A stretch of 64,000 nucleotides of DNA from Prochlorococcus sp. AG-355-A09 (GTDB lineage: Bacteria > Cyanobacteriota > Cyanobacteriia > PCC-6307 > Cyanobiaceae): positions 1-64,000 of the forward strand of contig QCDG01000001.1 of the NCBI GenBank assembly GCA_003280995.1, given 5' to 3'. This document shows, in pieces, positions 1-9,407 of this stretch; the first letter of the stretch is position 1; every line of letters starts with the position of its first letter. Below the pieces are notes generated by a model. The model was not told where the DNA came from. It saw only the letters and a list, made by a program, of their open reading frames with translations, and did no database searches. A program made the translations under genes and the position numbers.

Positions 1-1
1 C

Positions 2-283
2 TTAGCTTCGCAGCCAGAACGATTAGGTGAATGGAGAAGAATTCTTCAAGATTCACTTGGTCTTACAAGGGATGACTTTGGACCTAATAGTGGAATTGTT
101 CTTTTTGAAAGGCCTGAAGGTGTCATCGAGAGAGCTGATAGGTTAGAAGCGAATGAAGAATTGCCATTTATTATCATTGATGCAGCAGAAACCTCTGTTG
201 AAATTCCAATACTTCAATTCCCATTATGGGTTGCATTTGCTGGTTCAGATAATGAAATTTACGATGATCTTGAACTAAACTAA
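2..283 (+). CDS. 3' end of a conserved cyanobacterial protein (DUF3086-like)
   Basis: An open frame enters from the window edge and ends in TAA, five bases before plsY, so the two are probably co-transcribed. About 93 residues are visible. The text [16 protein letters not shown], then IIIDAAE and IPILQFPLW, resembles the C-terminus of the DUF3086 family as I remember it. The protein is acidic and soluble with no membrane segment in this part. Function is unknown and the start lies outside the window. The family name is a recollection, not a search result. Confidence 0.6.
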   Translation, partial: LASQPERLGEWRRILQDSLGLTRDDFGPNSGIVLFERPEGVIERADRLEANEELPFIIIDAAETSVEIPILQFPLWVAFAGSDNEIYDDLELN

Positions 284-288
284 CCTTT

Positions 289-882
289 ATGAATATCTTA
301 ATAATTTTTGCAAGTTATCTTTTAGGATCACTTCCGACAGGTTTTTTAATTGGAAAATATCTCAAAAATATAGATCTAAGAACTATAGGTTCTGGATCTA
401 CAGGTGCCACAAATGTCTTAAGAAATGTTGGGAAATGGCCAGCACTTTTTGTATTTATCATTGACGTTGGGAAAGGCCTTATTGCAGTAAAAATTGCTCA
501 ATATTACACAGATCAAGGACTAATAGAAGTTATAGCAGGGATATCCGCTATCTCAGGACATATTTGGCCAATATGGCTTAGAGGTAAAGGAGGGAAAGCA
601 GTTGCAACTGGATTAGGTATGTTTTTAGCTCTTTCTTGGAAAGTTGGACTCGCATCTCTTGGCATTTTTTTAATAGTCCTAACAAAAACTAAATTTGTTT
701 CTTTATCAAGTATTTCAGCTGCAATCTTACTTCCTATTTTTATGTTTTTTTACCTAGGTAAATTTATGCACTCATACTTTTTTATAAGTTTAATTGTTGC
801 ATTATTAGTAATCTGGAAACATAGAACAAACATAACAAGATTGCTTAAGGGAGAAGAATCCAAAATTAATCAGAATCAATAG
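289..882 (+). CDS. plsY: Acyl-phosphate glycerol-3-phosphate acyltransferase PlsY
   Basis: PlsY transfers an acyl group from acyl phosphate to glycerol 3-phosphate, the first step of phospholipid synthesis, in the inner membrane. The 197 residues form a polytopic membrane protein. Family motifs are visible: [11 protein letters not shown] near residue 13, the glycine-rich GSGSTGATN at 34-42, and [15 protein letters not shown] at about 90-104. Length is normal. The ATG follows the upstream stop by five bases. Its last 17 bases overlap the end of pyrF on the other strand. Confidence 0.95.
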   Translation: MNILIIFASYLLGSLPTGFLIGKYLKNIDLRTIGSGSTGATNVLRNVGKWPALFVFIIDVGKGLIAVKIAQYYTDQGLIEVIAGISAISGHIWPIWLRGKGGKAVATGLGMFLALSWKVGLASLGIFLIVLTKTKFVSLSSISAAILLPIFMFFYLGKFMHSYFFISLIVALLVIWKHRTNITRLLKGEESKINQNQ

Positions 883-1597
883 ATTTAAATATTTCTATTA
901 GAGCTTTATTAGGATCTATAGCTTTTGAAATTGATCTACCGATGACCAACTTAGAAGCGCCATTATCTATAGCTTCATAGGGAGTCATAATTCTATTTTG
1001 ATCATCTTTATTGTCAATATTTAATCTGATACCTGGTGTAATAAGTTCAAAATTATCCTTATAAATGGATCTCAACATTTTTACCTCCCAAGGGGAACAA
1101 ACACATCCATCTAATCCGCCATCAAAAGACAACTTTGCAAGTCTCAATACATTTTCTTCAATTGAATTATTTCTATCAAGATCAGTTTGAAAATCTTTAA
1201 GAGAAAAGCTTGTTAAAACTGTTATTCCTACAACCAATGGAGGTTTTACACTGACTGAGGCGGCTCCTTCTAAAGATGCTTTTTTCGAATACTTAAGAGC
1301 TTTTAAACCTGCTGAAGCATGAATAGAAATTATATCAACCCCTAATTTTGAAACTTGGAAACATGCTGCACACATGGTATTTGGAATATCATGAAATTTT
1401 AAATCTAAAAAAATTTTTTTATTTAAACCTTTTAATATTTCGATAACTCTTGGACCTTCCCTAACAAAAAGTTCTAAACCAACTTTAACCCACCTAATAT
1501 TAGGACATTTTTCCAAAAGTAATTTTGATTGACTGACATCTAATCCATCAATTGCCAAAATTATTTTATCTTCTGAATTAAATCTTTTATTCATCAA
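866..1597 (-). CDS. pyrF: Orotidine 5'-phosphate decarboxylase
   Basis: This enzyme makes UMP, the last step of de novo pyrimidine synthesis, in the cytosol. The signature [10 protein letters not shown] at residues 65-74 carries the catalytic Asp-Lys-Asp network, and an early LAIDGLD forms the first barrel strand. At 243 residues it matches the bacterial TIM-barrel family. The end has TPGIR and LVIGRSI, the phosphate-binding loops. It starts three bases after the tyrS stop, so DUF1825-tyrS-pyrF is probably one transcript. Confidence 0.95.
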   Translation of the reverse strand: MMNKRFNSEDKIILAIDGLDVSQSKLLLEKCPNIRWVKVGLELFVREGPRVIEILKGLNKKIFLDLKFHDIPNTMCAACFQVSKLGVDIISIHASAGLKALKYSKKASLEGAASVSVKPPLVVGITVLTSFSLKDFQTDLDRNNSIEENVLRLAKLSFDGGLDGCVCSPWEVKMLRSIYKDNFELITPGIRLNIDNKDDQNRIMTPYEAIDNGASKLVIGRSISKAIDPNKALIEIFKSIDSD

Positions 1598-1600
1598 TTT

Positions 1601-2839
1601 TCAGTTTTCAAACCTTTTAATTATTTTTTTTCCAATTTGCAAAATTTTTCCTTCCAAATCATTTTTTGAATTAAAAACCAAATCAGGATTTATTACTTTT
1701 TGACTATCAATTTTTACACCCCCGCCTCTAATAGATCTTTTGGATTCGCTGCTAGATTTGAAAAGTTTTAGAGCACTTAACAAGTAGAAAAACTTTACTG
1801 GAAAAACTACTTCTTTTAAAGAAATCTCTGGAATTTCTCCAACTTTTTCATTGTATCCAAGGAATAATTTTTCGCAGTTTAATTGCGCCTTTAATGCTTC
1901 TTCGGCCCCATGGAATAAAGTAGTAACTTCTAAAGCCATTCTTCTCTGTAATTCACGAGGATTTGAGTTTTCCAGAAAACTTAAATCTAATTCAGTAAGT
2001 AATTCAAAATAGGTGGGTATTATATTATCGGGGACTTTTTCTAATTTTGAATACATTGAAAGAGGATCTTCAGTTAAACCGACGGTGTTAAATTCAGATT
2101 TGCTCATCTTCTTAACTCCATCTAAACCTGTCAAAATTGGCAGCAGAACACCAAATTGAGGGTCTTGTTTAAAATGCCTTTGAAGATCTCTTCCTATTGC
2201 AATATTAAATTTCTGATCTGTGCCTCCAAGCTCAATATCTGATTGAACAACTACCGAATCGTAACCTTGTAATAGTGGATATAAGAATTCATGCAAAGAA
2301 ATTGGAACTTGCGCAGTGTACCTTTTATTAAATTCTTCCTTAGCTAGCATTTGACTAACTGTTGCACTCCCCATCAAGTCAATTATCGAATTAAGATTTA
2401 ATCCTTTTAACCATTCACTGTTGTATCTAATTTCTATTCTATCTTTTGCATCAAAATCTAAAATAGATTCATTGGCTGGCTTTCCCATCCCTAGTTGGGT
2501 TAAGTATGTTTTTGCATTATCCTTAACTTGTTTTTCCGATAACTGAACTCTTGTTTTATTTTTTCCAGTTGGATCTCCAATTTGAGCAGTAAAATCCCCA
2601 ATAATTAAAACTGCAATATGTCCATTATCTTGGAATGCCCTAAGTTTTTTAAACAATATGCTGTGCCCAAGATGAATATCGGTTCCAGTTGGATCGATGC
2701 CGAGTTTAACCCTTAATTTTTTATTATTTTTTTTCGCATTATCAATTATCTCAGAAAAGGTTTGATCTGTTCCCTTAAGTGGAAAATACTCTTCTATTCC
2801 TCTTGACAGCCATGATGGCAATTTTAAATTATCTGTCAT
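1601..2839 (-). CDS. tyrS: Tyrosyl-tRNA synthetase
   Basis: This is the class I aminoacyl-tRNA synthetase that charges tRNA-Tyr. The HIGH-type motif reads HLGH at residues 56-59, the adenylate-binding segment is [14 protein letters not shown], and the KMSKS loop is intact. A C-terminal S4-like RNA-binding stretch includes [10 protein letters not shown]. The 412-residue length is typical. It lies between DUF1825 and pyrF on the same strand. Confidence 0.95.
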   Translation of the reverse strand: MTDNLKLPSWLSRGIEEYFPLKGTDQTFSEIIDNAKKNNKKLRVKLGIDPTGTDIHLGHSILFKKLRAFQDNGHIAVLIIGDFTAQIGDPTGKNKTRVQLSEKQVKDNAKTYLTQLGMGKPANESILDFDAKDRIEIRYNSEWLKGLNLNSIIDLMGSATVSQMLAKEEFNKRYTAQVPISLHEFLYPLLQGYDSVVVQSDIELGGTDQKFNIAIGRDLQRHFKQDPQFGVLLPILTGLDGVKKMSKSEFNTVGLTEDPLSMYSKLEKVPDNIIPTYFELLTELDLSFLENSNPRELQRRMALEVTTLFHGAEEALKAQLNCEKLFLGYNEKVGEIPEISLKEVVFPVKFFYLLSALKLFKSSSESKRSIRGGGVKIDSQKVINPDLVFNSKNDLEGKILQIGKKIIKRFEN

Positions 2840-2858
2840 GAAGCTTTAACTGTTAACT

Positions 2859-3182
2859 TTAAGAAGTTTTATCAAGTTCATCCTTCATTCTTATTAAGGT
2901 TTTATTCATTTGATCGAACATTTGATCAGGAGTAATCCCAAATTGACTTAATTGTGTCTTTAATTGTTCTACTGTCATTTTTGCTTGAAAATCTTCAGAT
3001 AATTCAAATCTCTTCATAAAAACCTTATAACGATCCATAAGAGATTCCATTTTTTTTATAAACATTTTTTTACCTTCTCTGTCAAATTTTCCATAATCAG
3101 AGCCAAGTTTCATAAGTTCTTGGTAATCTGTAAAAAGCTTTTTAGCTTCTTCTTGAACGATGTCTGACTCAAAGAATCCCAT
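2859..3182 (-). CDS. DUF1825 family protein
   Basis: This small soluble cyanobacterial protein matches the DUF1825 pattern: it begins MGFFESDIVQEEAKKLF and continues with YGKFDREGKKMF and LMDRYKVFMKRFELSEDF. It is mostly helical, charged and has no membrane segment. The frame stays open for eleven codons upstream, but I place the start at the internal ATG before GFFES because family members begin there. It leads a likely three-gene unit with tyrS and pyrF. Function is unknown. Confidence 0.85.
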   Translation of the reverse strand: MGFFESDIVQEEAKKLFTDYQELMKLGSDYGKFDREGKKMFIKKMESLMDRYKVFMKRFELSEDFQAKMTVEQLKTQLSQFGITPDQMFDQMNKTLIRMKDELDKTS

Positions 3183-3332
3183 TTCTATTTTTTTACTTCG
3201 CAGATTAAGGCTCAATTACAAGATAACAAGAATCTTTTAAATTGATTAGAAGATTAATAAATTTTAGTTTATAAATAATTCTTTGATTTATATTTTTTCA
3301 GAATTAAATTTAGTAAACATGTTTTATAAATA

Positions 3333-3944
3333 TTGGAAAAATTTAACCTAAATAATATTTCAAACCAAAATAGACAATTTGAACTATTTGGTTCAAATGT
3401 AAATACATCAATAAATTTTCAAAACTCAAATAATCTAAAAATCAAAGGCGAAATCCTTACTGCATGGAGGGATAAAATATATAATCACCAATTCAAAATT
3501 TCAAAAGATACTCATAATAAAACTTTTCACCAAACAAGTCTTCCTATAAATACAATTTCCGATGAAAGAAAAATTGATCCGTTTTCCTTGCAGCCATTAT
3601 CATTGAACTTTTGGAGAACCAATCAATTTATACACAATGGGCCAGCAATGTATTTTGTAATTGACTCGATGGAGAGTTCTAAAATAATCCTTTATATAGG
3701 AGAAACAAATTCAGCAAATAAAAGATGGAAGGGAGAACATGACTGTAAAAATTACCTCATGAACTATAAAGAAGCCCTAGCTCATAACAATCTCTCAAGT
3801 CACCAAGATATTCGTTTCTTCTTAGATGTACCTAAAGAAGTAAAATTAAGACGTAAATTAGAACAGCAACTGATATATTTATGGTTACCACCTTTTAATA
3901 AAGAAACTCGAGATAGGTGGGCAACTACTTTCACAAACAATTAA
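3333..3944 (+). CDS. GIY-YIG nuclease-superfamily-like protein
   Basis: This 203-residue protein has a probable GIY-YIG fold in its second half. MYFVID stands for the GIY strand, ILYIGET for the YIG strand, KRWKGEH supplies the conserved Arg and His, LEQQLI could give the catalytic Glu, and PPFNKE the terminal Asn. The first 100 residues are rich in Asn and Gln and unrecognised. The only start in frame is TTG at 3333, right after an in-frame TAA. Whether it cuts DNA is not known; the family assignment is by eye. Confidence 0.7.
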   Translation: MEKFNLNNISNQNRQFELFGSNVNTSINFQNSNNLKIKGEILTAWRDKIYNHQFKISKDTHNKTFHQTSLPINTISDERKIDPFSLQPLSLNFWRTNQFIHNGPAMYFVIDSMESSKIILYIGETNSANKRWKGEHDCKNYLMNYKEALAHNNLSSHQDIRFFLDVPKEVKLRRKLEQQLIYLWLPPFNKETRDRWATTFTNN

Positions 3945-3968
3945 AAGTTAATTAAAACCATTTTACAA

Positions 3969-5441
3969 ATGCAATTTTCCACATTCCAAAAAAATCTAGA
4001 TAACTGGCAAGGTGCTTCATTAATTTTTGGAGTTTTAGAGGAAGAAATTGCAAGCCAACTTGAAAACATAAAATTTGTTATTGACCCAAAATTATTACTA
4101 AAAAAAGTTACTCAAAAAAAATTTAAAGGAGAAAAAGGAAAAATTTTATGCTTTGAATTTTTAGATCAAAAATTAGAAACTTTATTCATAGTTGGTCTCG
4201 GCAAATCAAAAGACCTAAATAAAAGTGATATTAAAAACTCAATAGGAAATCTAGTTAGGAAAACTGTTGATAAAAATGAAAAAATGAGCATCTTGCTGCC
4301 TTGGGAATTTATAAATTCACAACTAGAAATAAATCAATTAGCAGAGTCAGTCAGATTATCTGCCTATAAGGACAATAGATTCAATAAGAAAAAAGATGAA
4401 AAGAAAGTTCTTAAAGAAATAGAGTTTTTGAATTTGCAAAAATTTGAGAATATTAGCTTTGAAGAGACAGCTCAAATATGTGAAGGTGTAGAACTAGCAA
4501 GAAGACTTGTAGCCGCCCCTCCAAATAGCCTTACTCCTCAGGAAATGTCTATGCAAGCTTCTCAAATAGCTAAAGATCATGGTTTGGGAGTAAAAATTTT
4601 AGAGGCAAAAGATTGTGAAGATTTAGGGATGGGTGCATATTTAGCTGTAGCAAAAGGATCTGATCTAGATCCTAAATTTATACATCTTACTTTAAAGTCA
4701 GAGGGACCTATAAAAGAAAAGATTGCACTTGTTGGGAAGGGTTTAACCTTTGATTCTGGAGGATACAATCTGAAAGTCGGAGCCTCTCAAATTGAAATGA
4801 TGAAATATGATATGGGCGGAAGCGCTGCAGTTTTAGGAGCTGCAAAAGCACTTGGGGCAATAAAACCAAAGGGATTAGAAATTCATTTTATTGTGGCATC
4901 TTGCGAAAACATGATAAATGGATCTGCAGTACATCCTGGGGATGTAGTTAAAGCATCTAATGGTAAGACAATTGAAATAAATAACACTGATGCAGAGGGT
5001 AGACTTACATTAGCTGATGCTTTAACTTACGCATCAAATTTAAAACCTGATTCAATAATAGATCTCGCCACTTTAACAGGAGCTATTGTTGTTGCATTAG
5101 GGAATGATGTAGCTGGATTCTGGAGTAATCATGATGATCTAGCAAATGACCTAAAAGCTGCATCAGCCCAGTCTGGAGAAGAATTATGGCAAATGCCTTT
5201 ACAAAAATCTTATAAAGAAGGGTTAAAGTCTCATATAGCTGACATGAAAAATACAGGTCCTAGAGCAGGTGGGTCAATAACTGCAGCTTTGTTTTTAGAG
5301 GAATTCTTTGATAAAGAGATTAAATGGGCTCATATTGATATTGCTGGGACTTGTTGGACTGATAAGAATAAGGGAATAAATCCATCAGGTGCAACCGGTT
5401 TTGGAGTTAAAACTCTTGTTCAATGGATTAAAAATAAATAA
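3969..5441 (+). CDS. pepA: Leucyl aminopeptidase (M17)
   Basis: This is a cytosolic dizinc exopeptidase of peptidase family M17 that removes N-terminal residues from peptides. The C-terminal catalytic domain carries [15 protein letters not shown] with metal and catalytic residues, and the family signature [14 protein letters not shown]. The 490-residue length is normal, with a variable N-terminal domain. It follows the GIY-YIG gene by 24 bases and converges on msrA with 12 bases between stops. Confidence 0.93.
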   Translation: MQFSTFQKNLDNWQGASLIFGVLEEEIASQLENIKFVIDPKLLLKKVTQKKFKGEKGKILCFEFLDQKLETLFIVGLGKSKDLNKSDIKNSIGNLVRKTVDKNEKMSILLPWEFINSQLEINQLAESVRLSAYKDNRFNKKKDEKKVLKEIEFLNLQKFENISFEETAQICEGVELARRLVAAPPNSLTPQEMSMQASQIAKDHGLGVKILEAKDCEDLGMGAYLAVAKGSDLDPKFIHLTLKSEGPIKEKIALVGKGLTFDSGGYNLKVGASQIEMMKYDMGGSAAVLGAAKALGAIKPKGLEIHFIVASCENMINGSAVHPGDVVKASNGKTIEINNTDAEGRLTLADALTYASNLKPDSIIDLATLTGAIVVALGNDVAGFWSNHDDLANDLKAASAQSGEELWQMPLQKSYKEGLKSHIADMKNTGPRAGGSITAALFLEEFFDKEIKWAHIDIAGTCWTDKNKGINPSGATGFGVKTLVQWIKNK

Positions 5442-5453
5442 CTATATTTAAAA

Positions 5454-6056
5454 TCATTCAGTCCAAAGATTTATTGATCTAGCGTTATCTCCCCATAATT
5501 TATCCAATCTCTGATCTCTCCCACATGAGAATCTATAGAACTTATATTTTAATTCATTTCTCTCAGCAAAATCCTGATGATATTCTTCAGCTAACCAAAA
5601 TTTACTTTTTGATTTTAGTTCTACAGATATTTTTTCTAATGGCACTCGCAATTCATTAGAGGCCGAAAGAATTGCATTTTTTGCATCACTTTCCTCCGTT
5701 TCATTTTTGAAAAAGATCACTGGCCTATAAGAATCTCCACGATCACAAAATTGACCCTTGCCGTCTAGAGGATCAATATTTCTAAAATAGAGCCTAAGAA
5801 TCTCGGGTAAAGTTACCAATTGGGAATCATAGTCCACCAAAACCACTTCCTGATGTCCTTCATGATTTTCGTAGTTAGGATTTAGTAAATCTCCACCTGA
5901 ATAACCACTTTGTACAAAATTTATCCCCCTTAATGACTCTAAATCATGTTCTAAACACCAAAAACAACCTCCTGCAAGAATCAATTCCTCTGCAAAAGCG
6001 TTTACAGGGTTGATAAACATTGAAAGAGCAATAATTAAAGGTAAAAAATATTTCAT
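5454..6056 (-). CDS. msrA: Peptide methionine sulfoxide reductase A, exported form
   Basis: MsrA reduces the S form of oxidised methionine. The catalytic motif GGCFWCLEHD follows directly after a hydrophobic N-terminal segment of about 22 residues ending NAFAEE, which looks like a signal peptide. It therefore probably acts in the periplasm or thylakoid lumen. Further family motifs are EGHQEVVLVDYD, IDPLDGKGQFCDRG and EEYHQDF, and a late Cys in SCGRDQR could resolve the disulfide. It begins 16 bases after lpxB and may end that operon. Confidence 0.88.
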   Translation of the reverse strand: MKYFLPLIIALSMFINPVNAFAEELILAGGCFWCLEHDLESLRGINFVQSGYSGGDLLNPNYENHEGHQEVVLVDYDSQLVTLPEILRLYFRNIDPLDGKGQFCDRGDSYRPVIFFKNETEESDAKNAILSASNELRVPLEKISVELKSKSKFWLAEEYHQDFAERNELKYKFYRFSCGRDQRLDKLWGDNARSINLWTE

Positions 6057-6072
6057 TTTTTTATTATAAATT

Positions 6073-7251
6073 TTAAATAATAGAATTAATAATCTCTTTA
6101 GCAGCTCTCTGGACTACGCCCTCTTCTCCTAATTCTTTTTTTAAAAAAGCATAACCTTTTTTAATTTTTATTTTTTCTGACTTTCCATCAAGAATCCTAC
6201 AAGATTTATAGAAAATTTTCTTTTCATCAAACTCCTTTTGTACAAACTCAGGGATTATTAATTTATTAACTAACAAATTTACAGGGGAAATAAATTTTAC
6301 TTTAAAATTGAGAATTTTTTTAGCAATAAAAGCAGTTACCCTACTTACTCTATAACCAACAATCTGAGGGATTCCATATAAAGCTAATTCCATATTAACT
6401 GTCCCAGATTTACAAAGAGCAATTTTAGTGAGGGAATAAATATAAGGCTTTAATTTTGCACTATCTTTTTGCGAAATCACAAGTCCTTTAACTTGATATT
6501 TTCTAAAGGCTTTTTTGAATATTTCATCAAAAGCATCCCGACAGGAGGGAATATAGACAACCAAACTTGGATATTTTTGTTGTAGTTTTTTAGCTGATTT
6601 CATAAAAGTAGGTAATATATATCGCAATTCTTGAGGTCTTGATGCGGGCATTAAAAGTATGATGCTTTGATCTTGGCCAAGGTTTAAGATAGTTCTGGCA
6701 TCTTTCTTTAGAGGAAGTTTTTTTGTTAAATCAATCATTGGATGTCCAACCCAAAAAACATTTCCGCCCCTCTTTTTATAAAATGCTGCTTCTTTCTTGA
6801 AAATTGCAAAAATCTTATCAGAAAACTTTATTAGATTTGTTGTAGTATTATTGCCCACTCTCCAAGCCCACTCTTGAGGAGCAATATAGTAAAAAATTGG
6901 GATTTTAGTCTTCGATCTTTTTAATTTAGTACCAATTTTTATATTGGGTCCCATATAGTCGATCAAAATTAAGCAATCAGGAGGATATTTTTTTAGTAAT
7001 TTGTAGAACCTTTTTTGAATTCTTATTGTTGGGATAATAAGAGGTAAAGCCTCCCAAATTCCTATTGCACTAATTGATGTAGTATCTTGAAGAATTTTTA
7101 CACCTTCTTTCTTCATCATTTCCCCGCCTAATCCGCAAATTTCTAAATCTATAGATTTTTTTTTAGCTTCATCTAATAATGCTTTAGATAACAAACTTCC
7201 ATGCAAATCTCCAGAGACTTCTCCAGTACTTATAAATATCTTTTTATTCAT
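6073..7251 (-). CDS. lpxB: Lipid-A-disaccharide synthase
   Basis: LpxB is a GT19 glycosyltransferase that joins UDP-2,3-diacylglucosamine and lipid X into the lipid A disaccharide at the inner membrane. The N-terminus shows STGEVSGDLHG, the mid region YIAPQEWAWR, and the donor domain CKSGTVNMELALYG near residue 275. The 392-residue length fits. It overlaps the end of lpxA by four bases, a sign of translational coupling. Confidence 0.94.
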   Translation of the reverse strand: MNKKIFISTGEVSGDLHGSLLSKALLDEAKKKSIDLEICGLGGEMMKKEGVKILQDTTSISAIGIWEALPLIIPTIRIQKRFYKLLKKYPPDCLILIDYMGPNIKIGTKLKRSKTKIPIFYYIAPQEWAWRVGNNTTTNLIKFSDKIFAIFKKEAAFYKKRGGNVFWVGHPMIDLTKKLPLKKDARTILNLGQDQSIILLMPASRPQELRYILPTFMKSAKKLQQKYPSLVVYIPSCRDAFDEIFKKAFRKYQVKGLVISQKDSAKLKPYIYSLTKIALCKSGTVNMELALYGIPQIVGYRVSRVTAFIAKKILNFKVKFISPVNLLVNKLIIPEFVQKEFDEKKIFYKSCRILDGKSEKIKIKKGYAFLKKELGEEGVVQRAAKEIINSII

Positions 7252-8090
7252 ATATTCACTACAGGCATTGGTCCTCTTCTTTCTTTAGATATTGACTCTT
7301 TTAAAAAACTACATAATCTTGTAGATGAAATATCTAATTCTCCTTTCATTACCTTTTCTAATGAATTTGAAATAGCCTCATTAGATTTAAAAAGTAGATT
7401 CCAATTGCTTTGAAGTAATTTTAAGTCAAAATCTTTATTCTCCATTAAACCACTTCTCTTAATTCCAATCCTATTTAAACCTCTCAATCTTCCTGGATGT
7501 CCTTCGGCCAAACAAAAAGGAGGTACGTCTCTATCTACTCTAGTCATCCCTCCAATCATTGCTAAATATCCAATATGTACAAACTGATGAATACCTAAAC
7601 AACCGCCAATAATAGCTTTATCTTCAATCTTTACATGGCCTGCAACTTGAACACTATTTGATAAAACTATCCTATTACCAAGTTCACAATTATGGCCGAT
7701 ATGAGTGTAAGCCATCAACAAATTATTATTTCCAATAACTGTTTTCTCTCCTTCATCAGTTGCCTTATTAATAGTTACACATTCTCTAAAAGTATTATTA
7801 TCTCCAATAATTACTTCAGTATGGGCCCCTTTATATTTAAGGTCCTGGGGATCAAGACCTATAAAAACATTTGGGAAAACTTTATTATTAATTCCAATTT
7901 GAGTTCTTCCTGAAATAACAGCATTCGGTCCTATTTCGGTTCCTTTCCCGATAGTTACATCAGGACCGATAATAGCTCCTTGAGAGACAATAACCCCATC
8001 ATGTAATTCGGCACTTGGATCAACATAAGCATTTGCGTGCACTTTTACACCACTAAAGCCTGAGTTTAATTCAGTATTTTTATGATCCAT
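7248..8090 (-). CDS. lpxA: UDP-N-acetylglucosamine acyltransferase
   Basis: LpxA adds the first 3-hydroxyacyl chain in lipid A synthesis. The sequence is a run of hexapeptide repeats that form a left-handed beta helix, including VIVSQGAIIGPDVTIG and NNLLMAYTHIGHNCELG; the His in MAYTHIGHNC corresponds to the catalytic His. A helical C-terminus follows at LRGLNRIG. A TTG twelve bases upstream is an alternative start, but I chose the ATG before DHKN. It sits between fabZ and lpxB. Confidence 0.94.
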   Translation of the reverse strand: MDHKNTELNSGFSGVKVHANAYVDPSAELHDGVIVSQGAIIGPDVTIGKGTEIGPNAVISGRTQIGINNKVFPNVFIGLDPQDLKYKGAHTEVIIGDNNTFRECVTINKATDEGEKTVIGNNNLLMAYTHIGHNCELGNRIVLSNSVQVAGHVKIEDKAIIGGCLGIHQFVHIGYLAMIGGMTRVDRDVPPFCLAEGHPGRLRGLNRIGIKRSGLMENKDFDLKLLQSNWNLLFKSNEAISNSLEKVMKGELDISSTRLCSFLKESISKERRGPMPVVNI

Positions 8091-8094
8091 ATTC

Positions 8095-8553
8095 CTAATC
8101 AACTAATGAAAACATTAATTCTCCAGCACAAACCAACTTCCCATCAACGTGCGCCTCACCTTTAACCTTCCCAAATCTTTGTCTTTTAATAGACAATAAC
8201 TCACAAGAAATTATCAATTGATCTCCTGGCACAACTGGTTTTCTGAATTTAACATTATTGATTCCAGCAAAGACGAAAAGTCCTTTAGGAAGATCAGGCA
8301 TTTGCGTTACTATGATTCCACCAACTTGAGCCATTGATTCAACAATAAGAACCCCAGGCATCAAGGGTCTCTCAGGAAAATGTCCCTGAAATTGAGGCTC
8401 ATTTATAGTTACATTTTTTACTGCAACTGCTCTCTCCCCAGGGATATTCTCTATGACTTTGTCCACAAGAGCGAAAGGATATCTGTGAGGTAACAAACCT
8501 AGTATGTGCTCAGAAGAAAGTTGATTATTTTCACTAGATAATTTCTTTTTCAA
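8095..8553 (-). CDS. fabZ: 3-hydroxyacyl-ACP dehydratase FabZ
   Basis: FabZ dehydrates 3-hydroxyacyl-ACP in fatty acid elongation and competes with LpxA and LpxC for the same pool. The hotdog fold motifs are visible: [13 protein letters not shown] contains the catalytic His and [14 protein letters not shown] the catalytic Glu helix. At 152 residues it is complete. The start codon is TTG. The position between lpxC and lpxA is the usual Gram-negative arrangement. Confidence 0.94.
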   Translation of the reverse strand: MKKKLSSENNQLSSEHILGLLPHRYPFALVDKVIENIPGERAVAVKNVTINEPQFQGHFPERPLMPGVLIVESMAQVGGIIVTQMPDLPKGLFVFAGINNVKFRKPVVPGDQLIISCELLSIKRQRFGKVKGEAHVDGKLVCAGELMFSLVD

Positions 8554-8570
8554 AACAATTAAAGATAAAG

Positions 8571-9407
8571 TTAATTTTTTAGCGATGAGGCCAACAAAGC
8601 ATTTAAAGAATGTGATCCTTTATAAACTAAAATTTGGGCCTTAGGTAACCCTACCAAAGCCAAGTCCCCAATTAGGTCTAAAATTTTGTGTCTTATTGGT
8701 TCATTATCAAATCTTAATGGTGGATTAACCCATTTTTCACCATCACAAACAAGAGCATTTTCTAAACTTCCGCCTTTTATTAATCCAAGTTCACTTAACT
8801 CTTGAAATTGATCTTTAAAACCAAATGTTCTGGCAGGAGCTATCATTTCAACAAAACTTTTTGGATTTAAATCAATCACAAAAGTTTGATTTCCTATCGC
8901 TTTATAGGAAAAACTTATAGTGGATATAATTGTAGTCTTTTCATAAGGAGTTGCTGCTATAACTGAGTCTTCTTTATTTAAAATTATTGATTGATTAATC
9001 TCCTGAAAGAAATTATCAGGTTTAGGTGCTTTTTTTATCCCTACCTCTTCAAAATCTCTAACCCACTGGATTGCCGATCCATCTAAAAGAGGAATCTCTT
9101 TCCCATCAACCTCAATATGTATATAACTTAACCCACAACCGGCAAGTGAAGATAATAAATGTTCAATAGTATAAAGATTTCTCCCACCTAATTTAACCGC
9201 CGTACAAAGCATAGTACTTCCAATTAAATCCTGAGTTAATTTAAAAATTTCGTTAGGTTTATCCCTAAAAGAAACATAATATCCTTCTTTCTCATAGGGA
9301 GAAATTGTAACTCTCGTTTTTTCTCCACTGTGTAGGCCTATACCCTCTCTGGAGATAACACCAGACAAGGTATAACAAGAATCATAATTAGCAGGCCAAG
9401 AAAACAC
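8571..9407 (-). CDS. lpxC: UDP-3-O-acyl-N-acetylglucosamine deacetylase
   Basis: LpxC is the zinc-dependent deacetylase that commits the cell to lipid A synthesis. Zinc ligands are recognisable in TIEHLLSSL (His) and [10 protein letters not shown] (His and Asp), with [17 protein letters not shown] in the first subdomain. The 278 residues are slightly short because the usual C-terminal tail is trimmed. The start is GTG, directly after the bamA stop with no gap. FtsH-type turnover of this enzyme depends on the tail in E. coli; that tail is not evident here. Confidence 0.93.
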   Translation of the reverse strand: MFSWPANYDSCYTLSGVISREGIGLHSGEKTRVTISPYEKEGYYVSFRDKPNEIFKLTQDLIGSTMLCTAVKLGGRNLYTIEHLLSSLAGCGLSYIHIEVDGKEIPLLDGSAIQWVRDFEEVGIKKAPKPDNFFQEINQSIILNKEDSVIAATPYEKTTIISTISFSYKAIGNQTFVIDLNPKSFVEMIAPARTFGFKDQFQELSELGLIKGGSLENALVCDGEKWVNPPLRFDNEPIRHKILDLIGDLALVGLPKAQILVYKGSHSLNALLASSLKN

